This document shows, piece by piece, positions 9,484 through 17,492 of a stretch of 64,000 nt of DNA. Position numbers and translations under genes: made by a program. The DNA lies in assembly GCF_049994905.1 (NCBI RefSeq), contig NZ_CP188258.1, positions 4,030,001 through 4,094,000 of the forward strand, written 5' to 3'. The notes below the pieces were generated by a model. The model was not told the DNA's origin and made no database searches. It saw nothing but the letters and a program-made list of their open reading frames with translations. The first letter of the stretch is position 1, and every line of letters begins with the position of its first letter. This DNA is from Diaminobutyricibacter sp049994905 (GTDB taxonomy: Bacteria > Actinomycetota > Actinomycetes > Actinomycetales > Microbacteriaceae).

Positions 9484-9513
9484 ATGCTAGGCGCCGCGAT
9501 TGATCGAATCCAA
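9484..9513 (-). promoter_or_regulatory. predicted promoter of the aldo/keto reductase gene
   Basis: Reading the minus strand, TTGGAT (9513-9508) and TAGCAT (9489-9484) are separated by 18 bp, close to the primary sigma-factor consensus. The predicted start of transcription leaves a leader of about 35 nt with a purine-rich GAGAGGAA. Confidence 0.45.
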
Positions 9514-9603
9514 CAGTAGATTCTTCTCGGATTCAGGCCTCGGCTCGATGAATGCGGCGCGGCTCGCGGCGACGGATGCGGTGCTCACGTCGACCCGGCT
9601 CGT

Positions 9604-9772
9604 TGCGGTCGAGCGTGCCGGTTGCGCGAAGCACGCTCGACCGCAGGTGTCACGCTCGACCGCAGGTGTCACGCTCGACCGCAGGTGTCACGCTCGACCG
9701 CAGGTGTCACGCTCGACCGCAGGTGTCACGCTCGACCGCAGGTGGCACGCTCGACCGCAGGTGTCACGCTCG
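9604..9772. repeat. 15-bp-stem hairpin followed by 19-bp tandem repeats
   Basis: A perfect inverted repeat, TGCGGTCGAGCGTGC (9604-9618) and GCACGCTCGACCGCA (9632 region, 9631-9645), has a 12-nt loop. It runs into seven copies of CACGCTCGACCGCAGGTGT (9632-9764) and a partial eighth (9765-9772). One copy ends in GTGG instead of GTGT; the others are identical. There are no unique spacers, so this is not a CRISPR. It lies between the ABC permease 3' end and the aldo/keto reductase promoter. A single-unit relative occurs at 12943-12998. Confidence 0.9.
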
Positions 9773-9776
9773 GCGC

Positions 9777-10532
9777 CTACCGGTCGAGCTGCAGCCGCTT
9801 CCACGAGAGGAGCGTCACCGCGAAGCTGACCAGCATGAGCGGTACGACGAGCACCAGCTGCAGCGGCGAGACCTGGGTCCCGTTACTGACCGCCCAGAGG
9901 CCGGGCGCCGAGAGCGTGAACCACCCGTCGGCTCCCGCGATCACCGCCACCTGTGCGACCACGAGGATGCCGATCGCCGTCGCGATGCCGGTGAGCACGG
10001 ATCGCCCGAGGGTCGCTGCCCAGCCGACCGGTGCCGCGATCGCCGCGGTCGTCAGCGCGAGGATGACCTGCCTGCCCATCGCGGGAAGCGCATCCGGAGT
10101 GACCGGCCCAAGGCCGAACAGCAGGCCGAAGACGATGAGCGCCAGCACGAGCACCACACTCACGAACACCGCCCACACCGCATAGACGGCGACCTTCGCG
10201 GCGGCGATCGTCGGGCGGGAGACGGGGAGTGCGAACAGGCCGGTGATGGTGCCGTCCGCGAACTCGCGACCGAACATCCAGCTCAGCACGACGCCGAAGC
10301 CGACGATGCTGCCGGCGGCGGTCACCTGCGCCGCCGCCCCGAAATAGCCGACCCAGCCCCCCGGGTCGGCGATCGGGCCGAGTTTCGCGGCCAGCTGCTT
10401 GTTGGTCGTTCCGACCGCCAGCAGCAGGGTCGAGCAGATCAGCGAGATGGCCAGCACCGTGAGGATGGTCGTCGCCCGCACCACCGTCGAGCGCCAGAAT
10501 TTCGCCCACTCGGTCACCCAGGCCGCGATCAT
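9777..10532 (-). CDS. ABC-2 type transporter permease
   Basis: 251 residues with about six predicted membrane helices, for example residues about 18-38 (VLAISLICSTLLLAV) and the pair VFVSVVLVLALIVFGLLFGL. It contains the ABC-2 feature FADGTITGLFALPVSR. It is the membrane half of an exporter; the start overlaps the stop of the ATPase gene by 4 nt (ATGA), so the two are translationally coupled. The operon is TetR regulator, ATPase, permease. The hairpin/19-bp repeat block begins 4 bp beyond its stop codon and may act as the operon terminator. The substrate is not visible from sequence. Confidence 0.85.
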   Translation of the reverse strand: MIAAWVTEWAKFWRSTVVRATTILTVLAISLICSTLLLAVGTTNKQLAAKLGPIADPGGWVGYFGAAAQVTAAGSIVGFGVVLSWMFGREFADGTITGLFALPVSRPTIAAAKVAVYAVWAVFVSVVLVLALIVFGLLFGLGPVTPDALPAMGRQVILALTTAAIAAPVGWAATLGRSVLTGIATAIGILVVAQVAVIAGADGWFTLSAPGLWAVSNGTQVSPLQLVLVVPLMLVSFAVTLLSWKRLQLDR

Positions 10533-11245
10533 GCCGCGCCCCTGTCGTCGGCCAGGACGAGGCCGAAGAACGAGCGCTCGATGTCGACGCCGTGCGGGTC
10601 GAGGAAACCGATGAGGCGCCCCTGGTTGATGACCGAGATCCGGTCGGCGATGCGTGCGACCTCATCGAGGTGGTGGCTGCTCACGAGAATGCCCGCACCG
10701 GCGGCCGCGCGTTGCAGCAGTGCCTCCCTCAGCAGGATGACCCCGGCAGGGTCGAGCGCGTTGGTCGGCTCGTCGAGCACGATGATGCGCGGGCCATGCT
10801 GGAGGGCCGACGCCAGCCCGAGTCGCTGGCGGTTGCCCAGCGACAGCTTGCGCGCACGGCGCCCCGCGTACTGCCTGAGGTTGAGCTCGGCCAGGACCGC
10901 GTCGACCATCGCAGGGACGCTCCGCCCCGGCACGCCGTGCAGCCGGGCGCCGAGTGCGAGGTTCTGCCGCACAGTGAGCTCCCCGTAGGCCAGCGGATAC
11001 TCGACCAGGTGCCCGACGGCGGCCCATTCGGCATGCGCGAGGGCGCGGCCCTCGATCGTGACGGACCCGGATGCCGGCCGCAGCATCCCGAGCAGCAAGC
11101 GCATGAGCGTGGTCTTTCCCGCTCCGTTCAGGCCGACGAGCGCATGGATCTCCCCGGGTCGAACCACGAGGTCGACCCCACGAACGCCTGCCGTCTCGTC
11201 GAAGAGGCGTGTGAGTCCACGCGCTTCGATCGCGCTCTCAGCCAT
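10529..11245 (-). CDS. ABC transporter ATP-binding protein
   Basis: 238 residues from ATG 11245. Walker A is GLNGAGKTTLM (about residues 39-49), the signature is LSLGNRQRLGLASAL and Walker B is IIVLDEPTNALDPAG, followed by the switch His in SHHLDEV. It is the nucleotide-binding subunit of the ABC-2 exporter encoded just downstream. The start lies inside the last codons of the TetR gene (8-nt overlap), which supports ATG 11245 over the earlier in-frame codon at 11299. Transport substrate unknown; antibiotic or peptide export is suggested by the local context. Confidence 0.92.
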   Translation of the reverse strand: MAESAIEARGLTRLFDETAGVRGVDLVVRPGEIHALVGLNGAGKTTLMRLLLGMLRPASGSVTIEGRALAHAEWAAVGHLVEYPLAYGELTVRQNLALGARLHGVPGRSVPAMVDAVLAELNLRQYAGRRARKLSLGNRQRLGLASALQHGPRIIVLDEPTNALDPAGVILLREALLQRAAAGAGILVSSHHLDEVARIADRISVINQGRLIGFLDPHGVDIERSFFGLVLADDRGAA

Positions 11246-11792
11246 GGCGATCCTCGAGCAGGTCGGCGGCGGCTTCGATGGCGGAGCCCAGCGGTTCACT
11301 GTCGGTCACGCTCCATTGGAGCAGCGCCGTGCTGAGCGCGCTCATGACGGCGGAGGCGGCGATCTGCGCTGTGCGATGCGGCGTCTCGTCTGTCGTCAGT
11401 GCCTCGGCGATGACCGCTTCGGTCTCCGCCGACCCTCGCGTCAGGGTGGCGCGCAGGCTCGGCGTTGCAGCGACGATGCGCAGGCGCGACCTGACCTCGT
11501 CGCCGGACGGCTCCGGCAGGCTGCGCCAGCCATCCCGGATGCCGCGAGCGGCCCGCGTGAGCGGGTCCAGGTGGGTGGGCTGGCGGCTGATCGCCTCGCC
11601 GATCAGCGGATCGTACGGGTCGTCGACGAGCAGGCTCTGCTTCGACGGAAAGTAACGGAAGAACGTCATCTCGGTGACGCCGGCCGCGCGCGCGATCTCG
11701 GCAACGCTCGTCGCGTCGTACCCTTCGGACCTGAAGAGCTCGAGCGCGGAGGCCAGCAGCCGCTCCCGTGTCTGTTCCCGTTTCGTGGTCAC
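11238..11792 (-). CDS. TetR family transcriptional regulator
   Basis: 184 residues. The N-terminal helix-turn-helix reads TSVAEIARAAGVTEMTFFRY (about residues 27-46), standard for TetR repressors. The rest is a helical ligand-binding domain. It starts with GTG at 11792, preceded 6 nt upstream by TAACAT, so the transcript is probably leaderless. A 17-bp palindrome covers that -10 element, which indicates autorepression of the regulator-ATPase-permease operon. The divergent S66 peptidase gene begins 68 bp away and may share the operator. Confidence 0.9.
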   Translation of the reverse strand: MTTKREQTRERLLASALELFRSEGYDATSVAEIARAAGVTEMTFFRYFPSKQSLLVDDPYDPLIGEAISRQPTHLDPLTRAARGIRDGWRSLPEPSGDEVRSRLRIVAATPSLRATLTRGSAETEAVIAEALTTDETPHRTAQIAASAVMSALSTALLQWSVTDSEPLGSAIEAAADLLEDRHG

Positions 11793-11798
11793 GACCTG

Positions 11799-11827
11799 AT
11801 GTTAGTCACTAACATTATTCCGGTCAA
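11799..11827 (-). promoter_or_regulatory. promoter with TetR operator, leaderless start
   Basis: On the minus strand TTGACC (11827-11822), a 17-bp spacer and TAACAT (11804-11799) form a near-consensus promoter. The 17-bp palindrome ATGTTAGTCACTAACAT (11799-11815) covers the -10 element and is the likely TetR operator. The predicted transcription start coincides with the GTG codon at 11792. Confidence 0.75.
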
Positions 11828-11860
11828 GACTTCGCGGAGCCTCGCTGGTTGAATGGATGG

Positions 11861-12913
11861 ATGACCGCGGACCGCAGACCGGCATCCCCACCCAAGCTCT
11901 CGCCCGGCGATCGCGTCGCCGTACTGTCTCCCGCGTTCGCGGCGCCCGGCTTTGCGCCAGCCGTGCACGAGCAGGCCATGCGCCGCCTCATCGAGCTGAC
12001 GGGACTCGTTCCCGTCGAGTACCCGACGACGCGCAGACTCGGCGCGAGCGCCGAAGACCGGGCTGCCGACATCACGGCGGCGTTCGCCGACCCGGACATC
12101 CGCGCGGTCCTCGCGACCATCGGCGGCGACGACCAGATCACGGTGATCCCGCACCTGGACGCGGAGGTCGTCGCGGCGAACCCGACGATCTTCCTCGGCT
12201 ACAGCGACAACACCAACCTCCTGAACCGGCTGTGGTCGCTCGGGATCGCCGGATACTACGGCGGCTCGACCCAGGTGCACTTCGGCGCCGGGCCCGGCGT
12301 CGACCCCGTCCATCTCGCGTCGCTGCGGGCGGCGCTGTTCACGGGCGGGGAACATCAGATCGTGGAGCCCGGCGAATCGGAGGACTTCGGCCCCGACTGG
12401 CTGTCGCCGCGCGCACTCGTCGAGTTCGGCGAGCGGGAGCCCACCGCGCCCTGGACCTGGGCCGGCCCGGAGCGAGAGATCGCGGGTCAGACGTGGGGCG
12501 GATGCATCGAGGTCATCGACCAGCTGGCCATGGCCGACCGGCTGCCGTCGCTCAATGATCTCCAGGGGACCATCCTGATGCTCGAGACGAGCGAGGAGGT
12601 GCCGCCGGCCGACTGGGTGAAGCGGTGGGTCCGCGCGCTCGGCGAGCGGGGCATCCTCTCCGCCGTCGACGGCGTCATCGTCGCGCGGCCGCCCGTCAGC
12701 ACACCCGTCTCCGTGCCGCCGCCGGACGAACGCGCACGCCTTCGTGCGGCCCAACGGGATGCGGTCACCAGCGAGATCGCCCGCTACAACCCGGATGCGG
12801 TCGTCTGTGTCGGGGTGCCGTTCGGTCACACGCGCCCGCAGTGGATCCTGCCGTACGGCGGTCGGATGCGGCTCGACGGCCGCACGCGCACTGTCACGGC
12901 CGACTACAGCTGA
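11861..12913 (+). CDS. S66 family peptidase (LD-carboxypeptidase / MccF-like)
   Basis: 350 residues. The catalytic serine is in FLGYSDNTNL (Ser115). The late GVPFGHTRPQWILPYGG carries the family His, and ETSEE supplies the likely Glu. The long middle section and the GYSDN form match the MccF branch, which cleaves amide bonds in toxic aminoacyl-nucleotide antibiotics, rather than the cell-wall LdcA branch; this is inference. The start is uncertain: ATG 11861 is used, with an in-frame TTG at 11849. Divergent from a TetR/ABC-export operon, it could form a peptide-antibiotic immunity unit. Confidence 0.85.
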   Translation: MTADRRPASPPKLSPGDRVAVLSPAFAAPGFAPAVHEQAMRRLIELTGLVPVEYPTTRRLGASAEDRAADITAAFADPDIRAVLATIGGDDQITVIPHLDAEVVAANPTIFLGYSDNTNLLNRLWSLGIAGYYGGSTQVHFGAGPGVDPVHLASLRAALFTGGEHQIVEPGESEDFGPDWLSPRALVEFGEREPTAPWTWAGPEREIAGQTWGGCIEVIDQLAMADRLPSLNDLQGTILMLETSEEVPPADWVKRWVRALGERGILSAVDGVIVARPPVSTPVSVPPPDERARLRAAQRDAVTSEIARYNPDAVVCVGVPFGHTRPQWILPYGGRMRLDGRTRTVTADYS

Positions 12914-13263
12914 GCGGGTAGCCGCCCGAGCCGGCCTGTTCAGGTCGAGCGTGCCCGTCGCGCGAGGCACGCTCGACCGCAGGGGTCACGCTCGGCCCGC
13001 GTCGACCGGCCCACATCGACCGCCCACATCGACCGGCGCGGCGGGGCGCACGCGGCGTAGAGTGACAGGCATCCACAGCGCCTGTCATCCGGGCCATCCG
13101 GATCGGACGGACGAGGAGAAGCGGCCCACCGGCGAATCGCCCCGGGGCCGAACTCCCACAAGCGGAAGCACATCGTCGCCGTCACCCGGCACGACGCCTC
13201 GATCGCGTCACGGACGGATGCTTCCCACCCACCGCTGTACCACGCCACAAGGAGGCGTTCCCC
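12914..13263. other. 350-bp intergenic region with the repeat element, otherwise no gene
   Basis: Apart from the hairpin element at its left end, and GTCGACCGGCCCACATCGACC-like short repeats just after it (13001-13035), no coding frame is supported. The right end carries the ribosome binding site AAGGAGG of the VOC gene. TAGAGT near 13063 could be a -10 element. Confidence 0.5.
12943..12998. repeat. single-unit copy of the hairpin/19-bp repeat element
   Basis: A perfect 13-bp inverted repeat, GGTCGAGCGTGCC (12943-12955) and GGCACGCTCGACC (12966-12978), has a 10-nt loop. It is followed by CGCAGGGGTCACGCTCGG, the same order as the block at 9604-9772 but with one unit. It lies 30 bp after the S66 peptidase stop and may act as a terminator. 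Confidence 0.8.
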
Positions 13264-13635
13264 ATGCTCACCCAGGCACACGCAGTACTGCCCGCATCCG
13301 ATCTCAAACGCGCGCAGGAGTTCTATCACACCGCCCTCGGCTACGACCCCGCCGAGGCAGACGGAGGCAACCTCCGCTACCGGCTCGCGTCCGGCTCGGT
13401 TTTCGAGATCTATGAGACCGGCAACGCAGGGACCGCCCAGAACACACAGATGTGTTTCATCACCGACTCGTTCGAATCCGACATGGCCCAGCTCCGCGCG
13501 AACGGAGTCACGTTCGAGGACTACGACTTCCCCGGACTGAAGACCGAGAACGGCGTCGCGATGGAGGGCGACTCCCGAGCGGCGTGGTTCCGGGACAGCG
13601 AAGGCAACTACATCTGCCTCACCGAGGACGTCTGA
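13264..13635 (+). CDS. VOC (glyoxalase/bleomycin-resistance fold) family protein
   Basis: 123 residues with the two beta-alpha-beta-beta-beta half repeats of the vicinal-oxygen-chelate fold. It begins with AHAVLPASDLKRAQEFY and ends with the WFRDSEGNYICLTE motif whose Glu is a usual metal ligand. The N-terminal half lacks an obvious second His/Gln metal set, so enzyme activity cannot be assigned. AAGGAGG lies 9 nt before the ATG, a strong site. It converges on the RidA gene 40 bp away. Confidence 0.85.
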   Translation: MLTQAHAVLPASDLKRAQEFYHTALGYDPAEADGGNLRYRLASGSVFEIYETGNAGTAQNTQMCFITDSFESDMAQLRANGVTFEDYDFPGLKTENGVAMEGDSRAAWFRDSEGNYICLTEDV

Positions 13636-13675
13636 GTACGCGGACGACGGGTACTGGGACGACGGCACCTCACGC

Positions 13676-14074
13676 TCACGGCGCTTCGGGGATCACCGCG
13701 ACCGCGTCGATCTCGACGAGCGCGCCCGGACGCGCCGGGCTCACGGCGAGCACCGTGACCGCTGTGCGGTGGTCGCCCCAGACCGAACGGGTCGCCGCGT
13801 AGGCGTCCGTCGGATCAATGCCGGCCGCCAGATAGATCGTCAGTTTTGCGACATGGTCGGCGTCGGTGCCCGCCTCGGCGAGAACGGCGAGCAGGTTGCG
13901 CAGGGCCCGCTCGGTCTGGGCGCCGAGTCCCTCGAGAAGTGTGCCCGCCTCATCCGTGCCGTTCTGGCCGCCGACGTAGAGGATCGGGCCGGCAGGAGCG
14001 ATCATCCCCTGCGCGAAAGCAGGGCTGCGCGGCAGGTGCGGCGGGTCGACCGGCGTAAGGGAGGCCACCTGCAC
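13676..14074 (-). CDS. RidA family protein (YjgF/UK114)
   Basis: About 132 residues if started at GTG 14074, the normal RidA length. It shows LYVGGQNGTDEAGTLLEGLG and QTERALRNLLAVLAEAG, then VEIDAVAVIPE at the C-terminus. The usual catalytic Arg of true RidA (in a xxxRxxx-V-E-I-x-A context) is not seen: the position reads RPGALVEIDAV. It may still deaminate reactive enamines or imines, or serve a related role. It is the last gene of the LacI-controlled operon, starting 2 nt after the cellulase-like stop. The frame continues upstream to 14176 inside that gene, but the product would be too long. Confidence 0.8.
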   Translation of the reverse strand: MQVASLTPVDPPHLPRSPAFAQGMIAPAGPILYVGGQNGTDEAGTLLEGLGAQTERALRNLLAVLAEAGTDADHVAKLTIYLAAGIDPTDAYAATRSVWGDHRTAVTVLAVSPARPGALVEIDAVAVIPEAP

Positions 14075-14076
14075 AG

Positions 14077-15237
14077 TCAAGCATCGATGACGGCGGGATG
14101 TCCACGGTGGTCTCCGCGTGAAGCGGGCTCGAGCGGTTCCTGGCCGTGGATGCGCGCGGTCAGTGCGCGGTGCCACGCGACGTCATCCCACATCCCTTTA
14201 AATTGCGGGCCACAGAAGTTGCTCGTCGCGATCCCCCGCCAGCGGTCATGCCTGATGGCCTCGTCGACGCCGAATTCGCAGAGTTCCTTCACCCAGCCCC
14301 AGTCGAGGCCCGGGCCGTCCTTCCAGCGCACGATCGCCCACGCCTCGCTGGTCACGAGCGGCAGGTTGCGCCAGCGCGACCAGTCCGCCATGTCGGTGAT
14401 CAGGTTCGAGAGTTGCGTGCGCCACTGGGCCGGACTGGACCGGTAGAGCTTCTCGGCCGAATCGGCGAGCAGCGCATACTGCCCGGGGTCGCGACCGTCG
14501 TAGCCGAGCTCGTCGTAGAAGCGTCGGGGACCCGCGAGCACCATCCAGACGTGCGGTTCGAGCAGATCGTACTGAGAGACGTCCTCGGCGAGGACCGTGT
14601 CGAACTGTGCGGAGATCGAGAAGCACAACGGGATGTCCGGATACGCCCTGCGAACCCGGGCGAGTGAATGATTCGTCCAGATCCGGCCCTCCGGCGAGGT
14701 GCGGAGCATGTCATCCGTTCCTTCTTCGCCTCCCGGAACGGTGAAGGGCGCCCAGAACAGCTGCGGCCATTCGTTGCAGAGGTCCACGTACCAGATCGCG
14801 TCGAGCAGGTCGGCGTCGCGGATGTGGTCGAGCGTTGCGATCCAGACGGCGGCGAGCGCATCGGGCCCGTCGATCTCCATGCGTGTGTCGGCGACGTCCT
14901 GGCGGAACCAGGTCGACAATGCGACCTTCAGGCCACGGGCATCCGCCAGCCGGATGAAGTCGACCAGCGCGGGCATGGGCGACACGGTCACCTCGACCGG
15001 GCTGCCCCAGTGGTGCATGACCCAGGCCGGGATGAGCGTGAAACCCGCGGTCGGATCCGCGGCGACGAGGTGGGGATACGCGTCGATCCTGACGACGTCG
15101 TAGCCGCGTTCGACCAGTCCGTCGAGCGCGTGCTCCCAGTCCTCGTAGCCGCCACCGGGCCAGCGCCGCTCGAGCCAGGAGAAGTCCCACATCGCGATCG
15201 CGAGGGCCCTCTTGTCGCCGGCCGTCAGGTCGGTCAC
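14077..15237 (-). CDS. cellulase-like glycoside hydrolase
   Basis: 386 residues, GTG start. It has a TIM-barrel pattern with MWDFSWLERRWPGGGYEDWE at the start and YVDLCNEWPQLFW near residues 160-172, where Asn-Glu matches the acid/base pair of clan GH-A enzymes. I see no signal peptide, so it acts inside the cell. It most resembles the actinobacterial sugar-binding cellulase-like family; real substrates of this family are poorly known. It sits between an enolase-superfamily enzyme (3-nt gap) and RidA, in an operon with an ABC sugar importer, so an imported acidic or modified glycoside is a reasonable guess. Confidence 0.75.
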   Translation of the reverse strand: MTDLTAGDKRALAIAMWDFSWLERRWPGGGYEDWEHALDGLVERGYDVVRIDAYPHLVAADPTAGFTLIPAWVMHHWGSPVEVTVSPMPALVDFIRLADARGLKVALSTWFRQDVADTRMEIDGPDALAAVWIATLDHIRDADLLDAIWYVDLCNEWPQLFWAPFTVPGGEEGTDDMLRTSPEGRIWTNHSLARVRRAYPDIPLCFSISAQFDTVLAEDVSQYDLLEPHVWMVLAGPRRFYDELGYDGRDPGQYALLADSAEKLYRSSPAQWRTQLSNLITDMADWSRWRNLPLVTSEAWAIVRWKDGPGLDWGWVKELCEFGVDEAIRHDRWRGIATSNFCGPQFKGMWDDVAWHRALTARIHGQEPLEPASRGDHRGHPAVIDA

Positions 15238-15240
15238 CTG

Positions 15241-16332
15241 TCAGCCCCTGGTCTCCGGCGCGCCCGCGTCGCCCCACGTCGCCTCCCAGCCCACGCCGAC
15301 CGCGTCGCCGGCACGAACGTACCCGTCCGCATGGACCGCCGCCTCCCGCACCACCGGGTTCCGGGTCATGAGGGACTCGAAATAGGTCGTGTTCGGGATG
15401 CTCATCGCGAGCTGGACATTCACCGGGCCGCCCGCGTGGATCTCGGCACGCAGGTTGAACGCCTCGGCGAGGTGCGCGATACGCAGGGCACCGGTCACAC
15501 CACCCTTCAGCGTGGCTCCCGTGCGCACCGCGCCCGCGCATCCCGATGCGATGAAATCGGCGGTGTTCATGTGGACACCATCGCTCGTCTCGGCGACGAG
15601 GAGGGGAATGTCCACCTGCTCGGCCAGGCGCTTGTACGCCGTGATGCTGAACTCACGCATCGGCTCCTCGTACCAGCGGTAGCCCGCTTCGGCGAGCGCC
15701 CTGCCGAGGTAGACGGAGTCGTGCAGGTCGAATCCAGCGGACCCGTCATACATCAGGTCGATGTCGGGGCCGACGTGGTCGCGCAGCGCCTGGGACAGGC
15801 CGGCGTCGCGCTTCACGTCGCCCCAGGCGTGCAGCTTGATCGCGTGATACCCGAGCTCCAGGCATTGGTCGGCGACGTCGAGGTATTCCGGGATGTCCCT
15901 GAACGTGGTCGTCGACGCATACGCGGGCAGCGCATCCCGATACGAACCGAGCAGCCGGTGAAGGGGGAGCCCGGCCTGCTTCGACGCGATGTCCCAGAGG
16001 GCGATGTCGACGAGTCCGAGGATGTAGATCGGGAACTCCTCGATGCGGTCGAGCTCCCACATGCGGTGCCAGAGCCATTCGCGGGCGAGCGCGTCCGCAC
16101 CGATGAGCTCATCGCGGAGCCGGCGCTCCACCAGGTCCTGCAGGATGATGCCCCGCGCGCACTGGGCGTAACCGCGCACCCCCGACTCCGTCGTGATGAC
16201 AAGCCATCCGCCGGTCGTCGCAGGACCGGAACCGGGCAGGCCGTTGCGCCACACGAACGGCGGCGACGCGGCCGGGATGCGCTCCAGCACGACCCGGACG
16301 TCGACGATCGTGTCGCCGGCCGCCTCGCTCAT
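15241..16332 (-). CDS. enolase-superfamily enzyme (mandelate racemase/muconate lactonizing type)
   Basis: 363 residues with the N-terminal capping domain and the C-terminal barrel. Visible acid-base and metal residues are Lys in AIKLHAWG, the metal ligands Asp (MYDGSAGFDL), Glu (WYEEPM) and Glu (VAETSDG), and a late His in IHAGGPVN. The K-x-H form, rather than K-x-K, points to an acid-sugar dehydratase or racemase subgroup. The exact substrate is unknown. The gene overlaps Gfo/Idh/MocA by 4 nt and belongs to the LacI-controlled importer operon. Confidence 0.85.
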   Translation of the reverse strand: MSEAAGDTIVDVRVVLERIPAASPPFVWRNGLPGSGPATTGGWLVITTESGVRGYAQCARGIILQDLVERRLRDELIGADALAREWLWHRMWELDRIEEFPIYILGLVDIALWDIASKQAGLPLHRLLGSYRDALPAYASTTTFRDIPEYLDVADQCLELGYHAIKLHAWGDVKRDAGLSQALRDHVGPDIDLMYDGSAGFDLHDSVYLGRALAEAGYRWYEEPMREFSITAYKRLAEQVDIPLLVAETSDGVHMNTADFIASGCAGAVRTGATLKGGVTGALRIAHLAEAFNLRAEIHAGGPVNVQLAMSIPNTTYFESLMTRNPVVREAAVHADGYVRAGDAVGVGWEATWGDAGAPETRG

Positions 16333-17486
16333 GACTGCAGCTCGAAGTACTGCTCGATGTCGGCCGACACGGCGGGGATGCGGATGAACCGGCTTTCGGT
16401 GCGCAGCGAGATCGTCGCCGCCTCACCTGCCGCCACCGCATCCCGTGCCGCGACCGGCGATGTCTCGGTTGCGCCACCCTCGCGAACGAATCGGAGGAAT
16501 TCGGCGACGAGCGCACTGTCCGCTCCCCCGTGTCCGCCCTCGGCCGCGGGGATCGGGACGACCTCATCCGGTTCGGTGTAGTCGCCGCGCGTCGTCCAGA
16601 CCTTGATCACTCCGCCGTCGCCGTCGCCGAAGTTCTCGATGCGGCCCTCGGTACCGATGACGGTGTAGTTGCGCCAGTAGTCCGGGGTGAAGTGGCATTG
16701 CTGGTAGCTGGCGTAGACGCCGTTCTCCAGCTGCATGAGCATCATCGAGACGTCTTCGACATCAACGACGGGGTTCAGTCCCGTGAGCGTGCTCGGCGGC
16801 CAGTTGTCGTGGCTGATCCACTCGCCCATGCGCTCCTCAGAGCGGTCGCGGCGATCGGTGATGTCGCCATAGACGGTCAGTCCGCCCATCCCGACGACCG
16901 TCTCCGTGCGCGAGTCGGCCAGCCAGTGGATCACATCCAGGTCGTGTGCGCCCTTCTGCAGCAACAGGCCGGTCGACTTGGTGCGGTCGGCGTGCCAGTC
17001 CTTGAAGTAGAAGTCGCCTCCGTTGCCGACGAAGTGGCGGCACCAGATCGCTTTGACCTCGCCGATCCTGCCGGAGCGGATGATGTCGCGCATCGTGCGC
17101 ACCAGAGGAAGGTGCCGCATGTTGTGGCCGACGTACAGTCGCGTTCCGGTCTCGCGGGCCGTCTCCAGGATGCGGTCGGCATCCGCAGCGGTGATCGCCA
17201 GCGGCTTCTCGCAGAACACGGGAACGCCCGCCCGCAACGCTGCGATGGCCACCTCGGCGTGTGTGAAGTCCGGCGAGAGCACCATCACCGCGTCGATGTC
17301 CGAGTGCAGCAGGTCGCCGAGCGAGCTGGCGATCTTCGCGTCGGGGAGTTCCTCGGCGACGCTGCGCTGCGCGCGCTCGGCCGGATCCCAGACGGCGGCG
17401 ATCACCGCATCGTTGCCCGGCGCCACGACCTCACGCCAGAGTGAGGCGCGGGCCCCGAAGCCGACGATTCCGATTCGTAGTGACAA
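16329..17486 (-). CDS. Gfo/Idh/MocA family oxidoreductase
   Basis: 385 residues. The N-terminal Rossmann fold begins RIGIVGFGARASLWREV; the family EKPLAI motif (FCEKPLAIT, about residues 92-100) is present, with the GHNMRHLPLV stretch after it. These NAD(P)-dependent enzymes oxidise sugars or cyclitols. The start is TTG at 17486, weakly supported by AAAGGATAG upstream, which overlaps the stop of the permease gene 6 bp before. It precedes the enolase-superfamily gene, so the pair likely oxidises and then dehydrates the imported compound. Confidence 0.88.
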   Translation of the reverse strand: MSLRIGIVGFGARASLWREVVAPGNDAVIAAVWDPAERAQRSVAEELPDAKIASSLGDLLHSDIDAVMVLSPDFTHAEVAIAALRAGVPVFCEKPLAITAADADRILETARETGTRLYVGHNMRHLPLVRTMRDIIRSGRIGEVKAIWCRHFVGNGGDFYFKDWHADRTKSTGLLLQKGAHDLDVIHWLADSRTETVVGMGGLTVYGDITDRRDRSEERMGEWISHDNWPPSTLTGLNPVVDVEDVSMMLMQLENGVYASYQQCHFTPDYWRNYTVIGTEGRIENFGDGDGGVIKVWTTRGDYTEPDEVVPIPAAEGGHGGADSALVAEFLRFVREGGATETSPVAARDAVAAGEAATISLRTESRFIRIPAVSADIEQYFELQS

Positions 17487-17492
17487 TTCGTT

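Noticed and set aside
7112..9490. A 792-codon open frame on the plus strand
   Set aside because: It runs antisense through the GH3 and aldo/keto reductase genes, is extremely Arg/Asp rich and has no domain. It is a high-GC shadow frame.
9632..9772. Tandem 19-bp units as a CRISPR
   Set aside because: Units abut with no spacers, and there are no cas genes.
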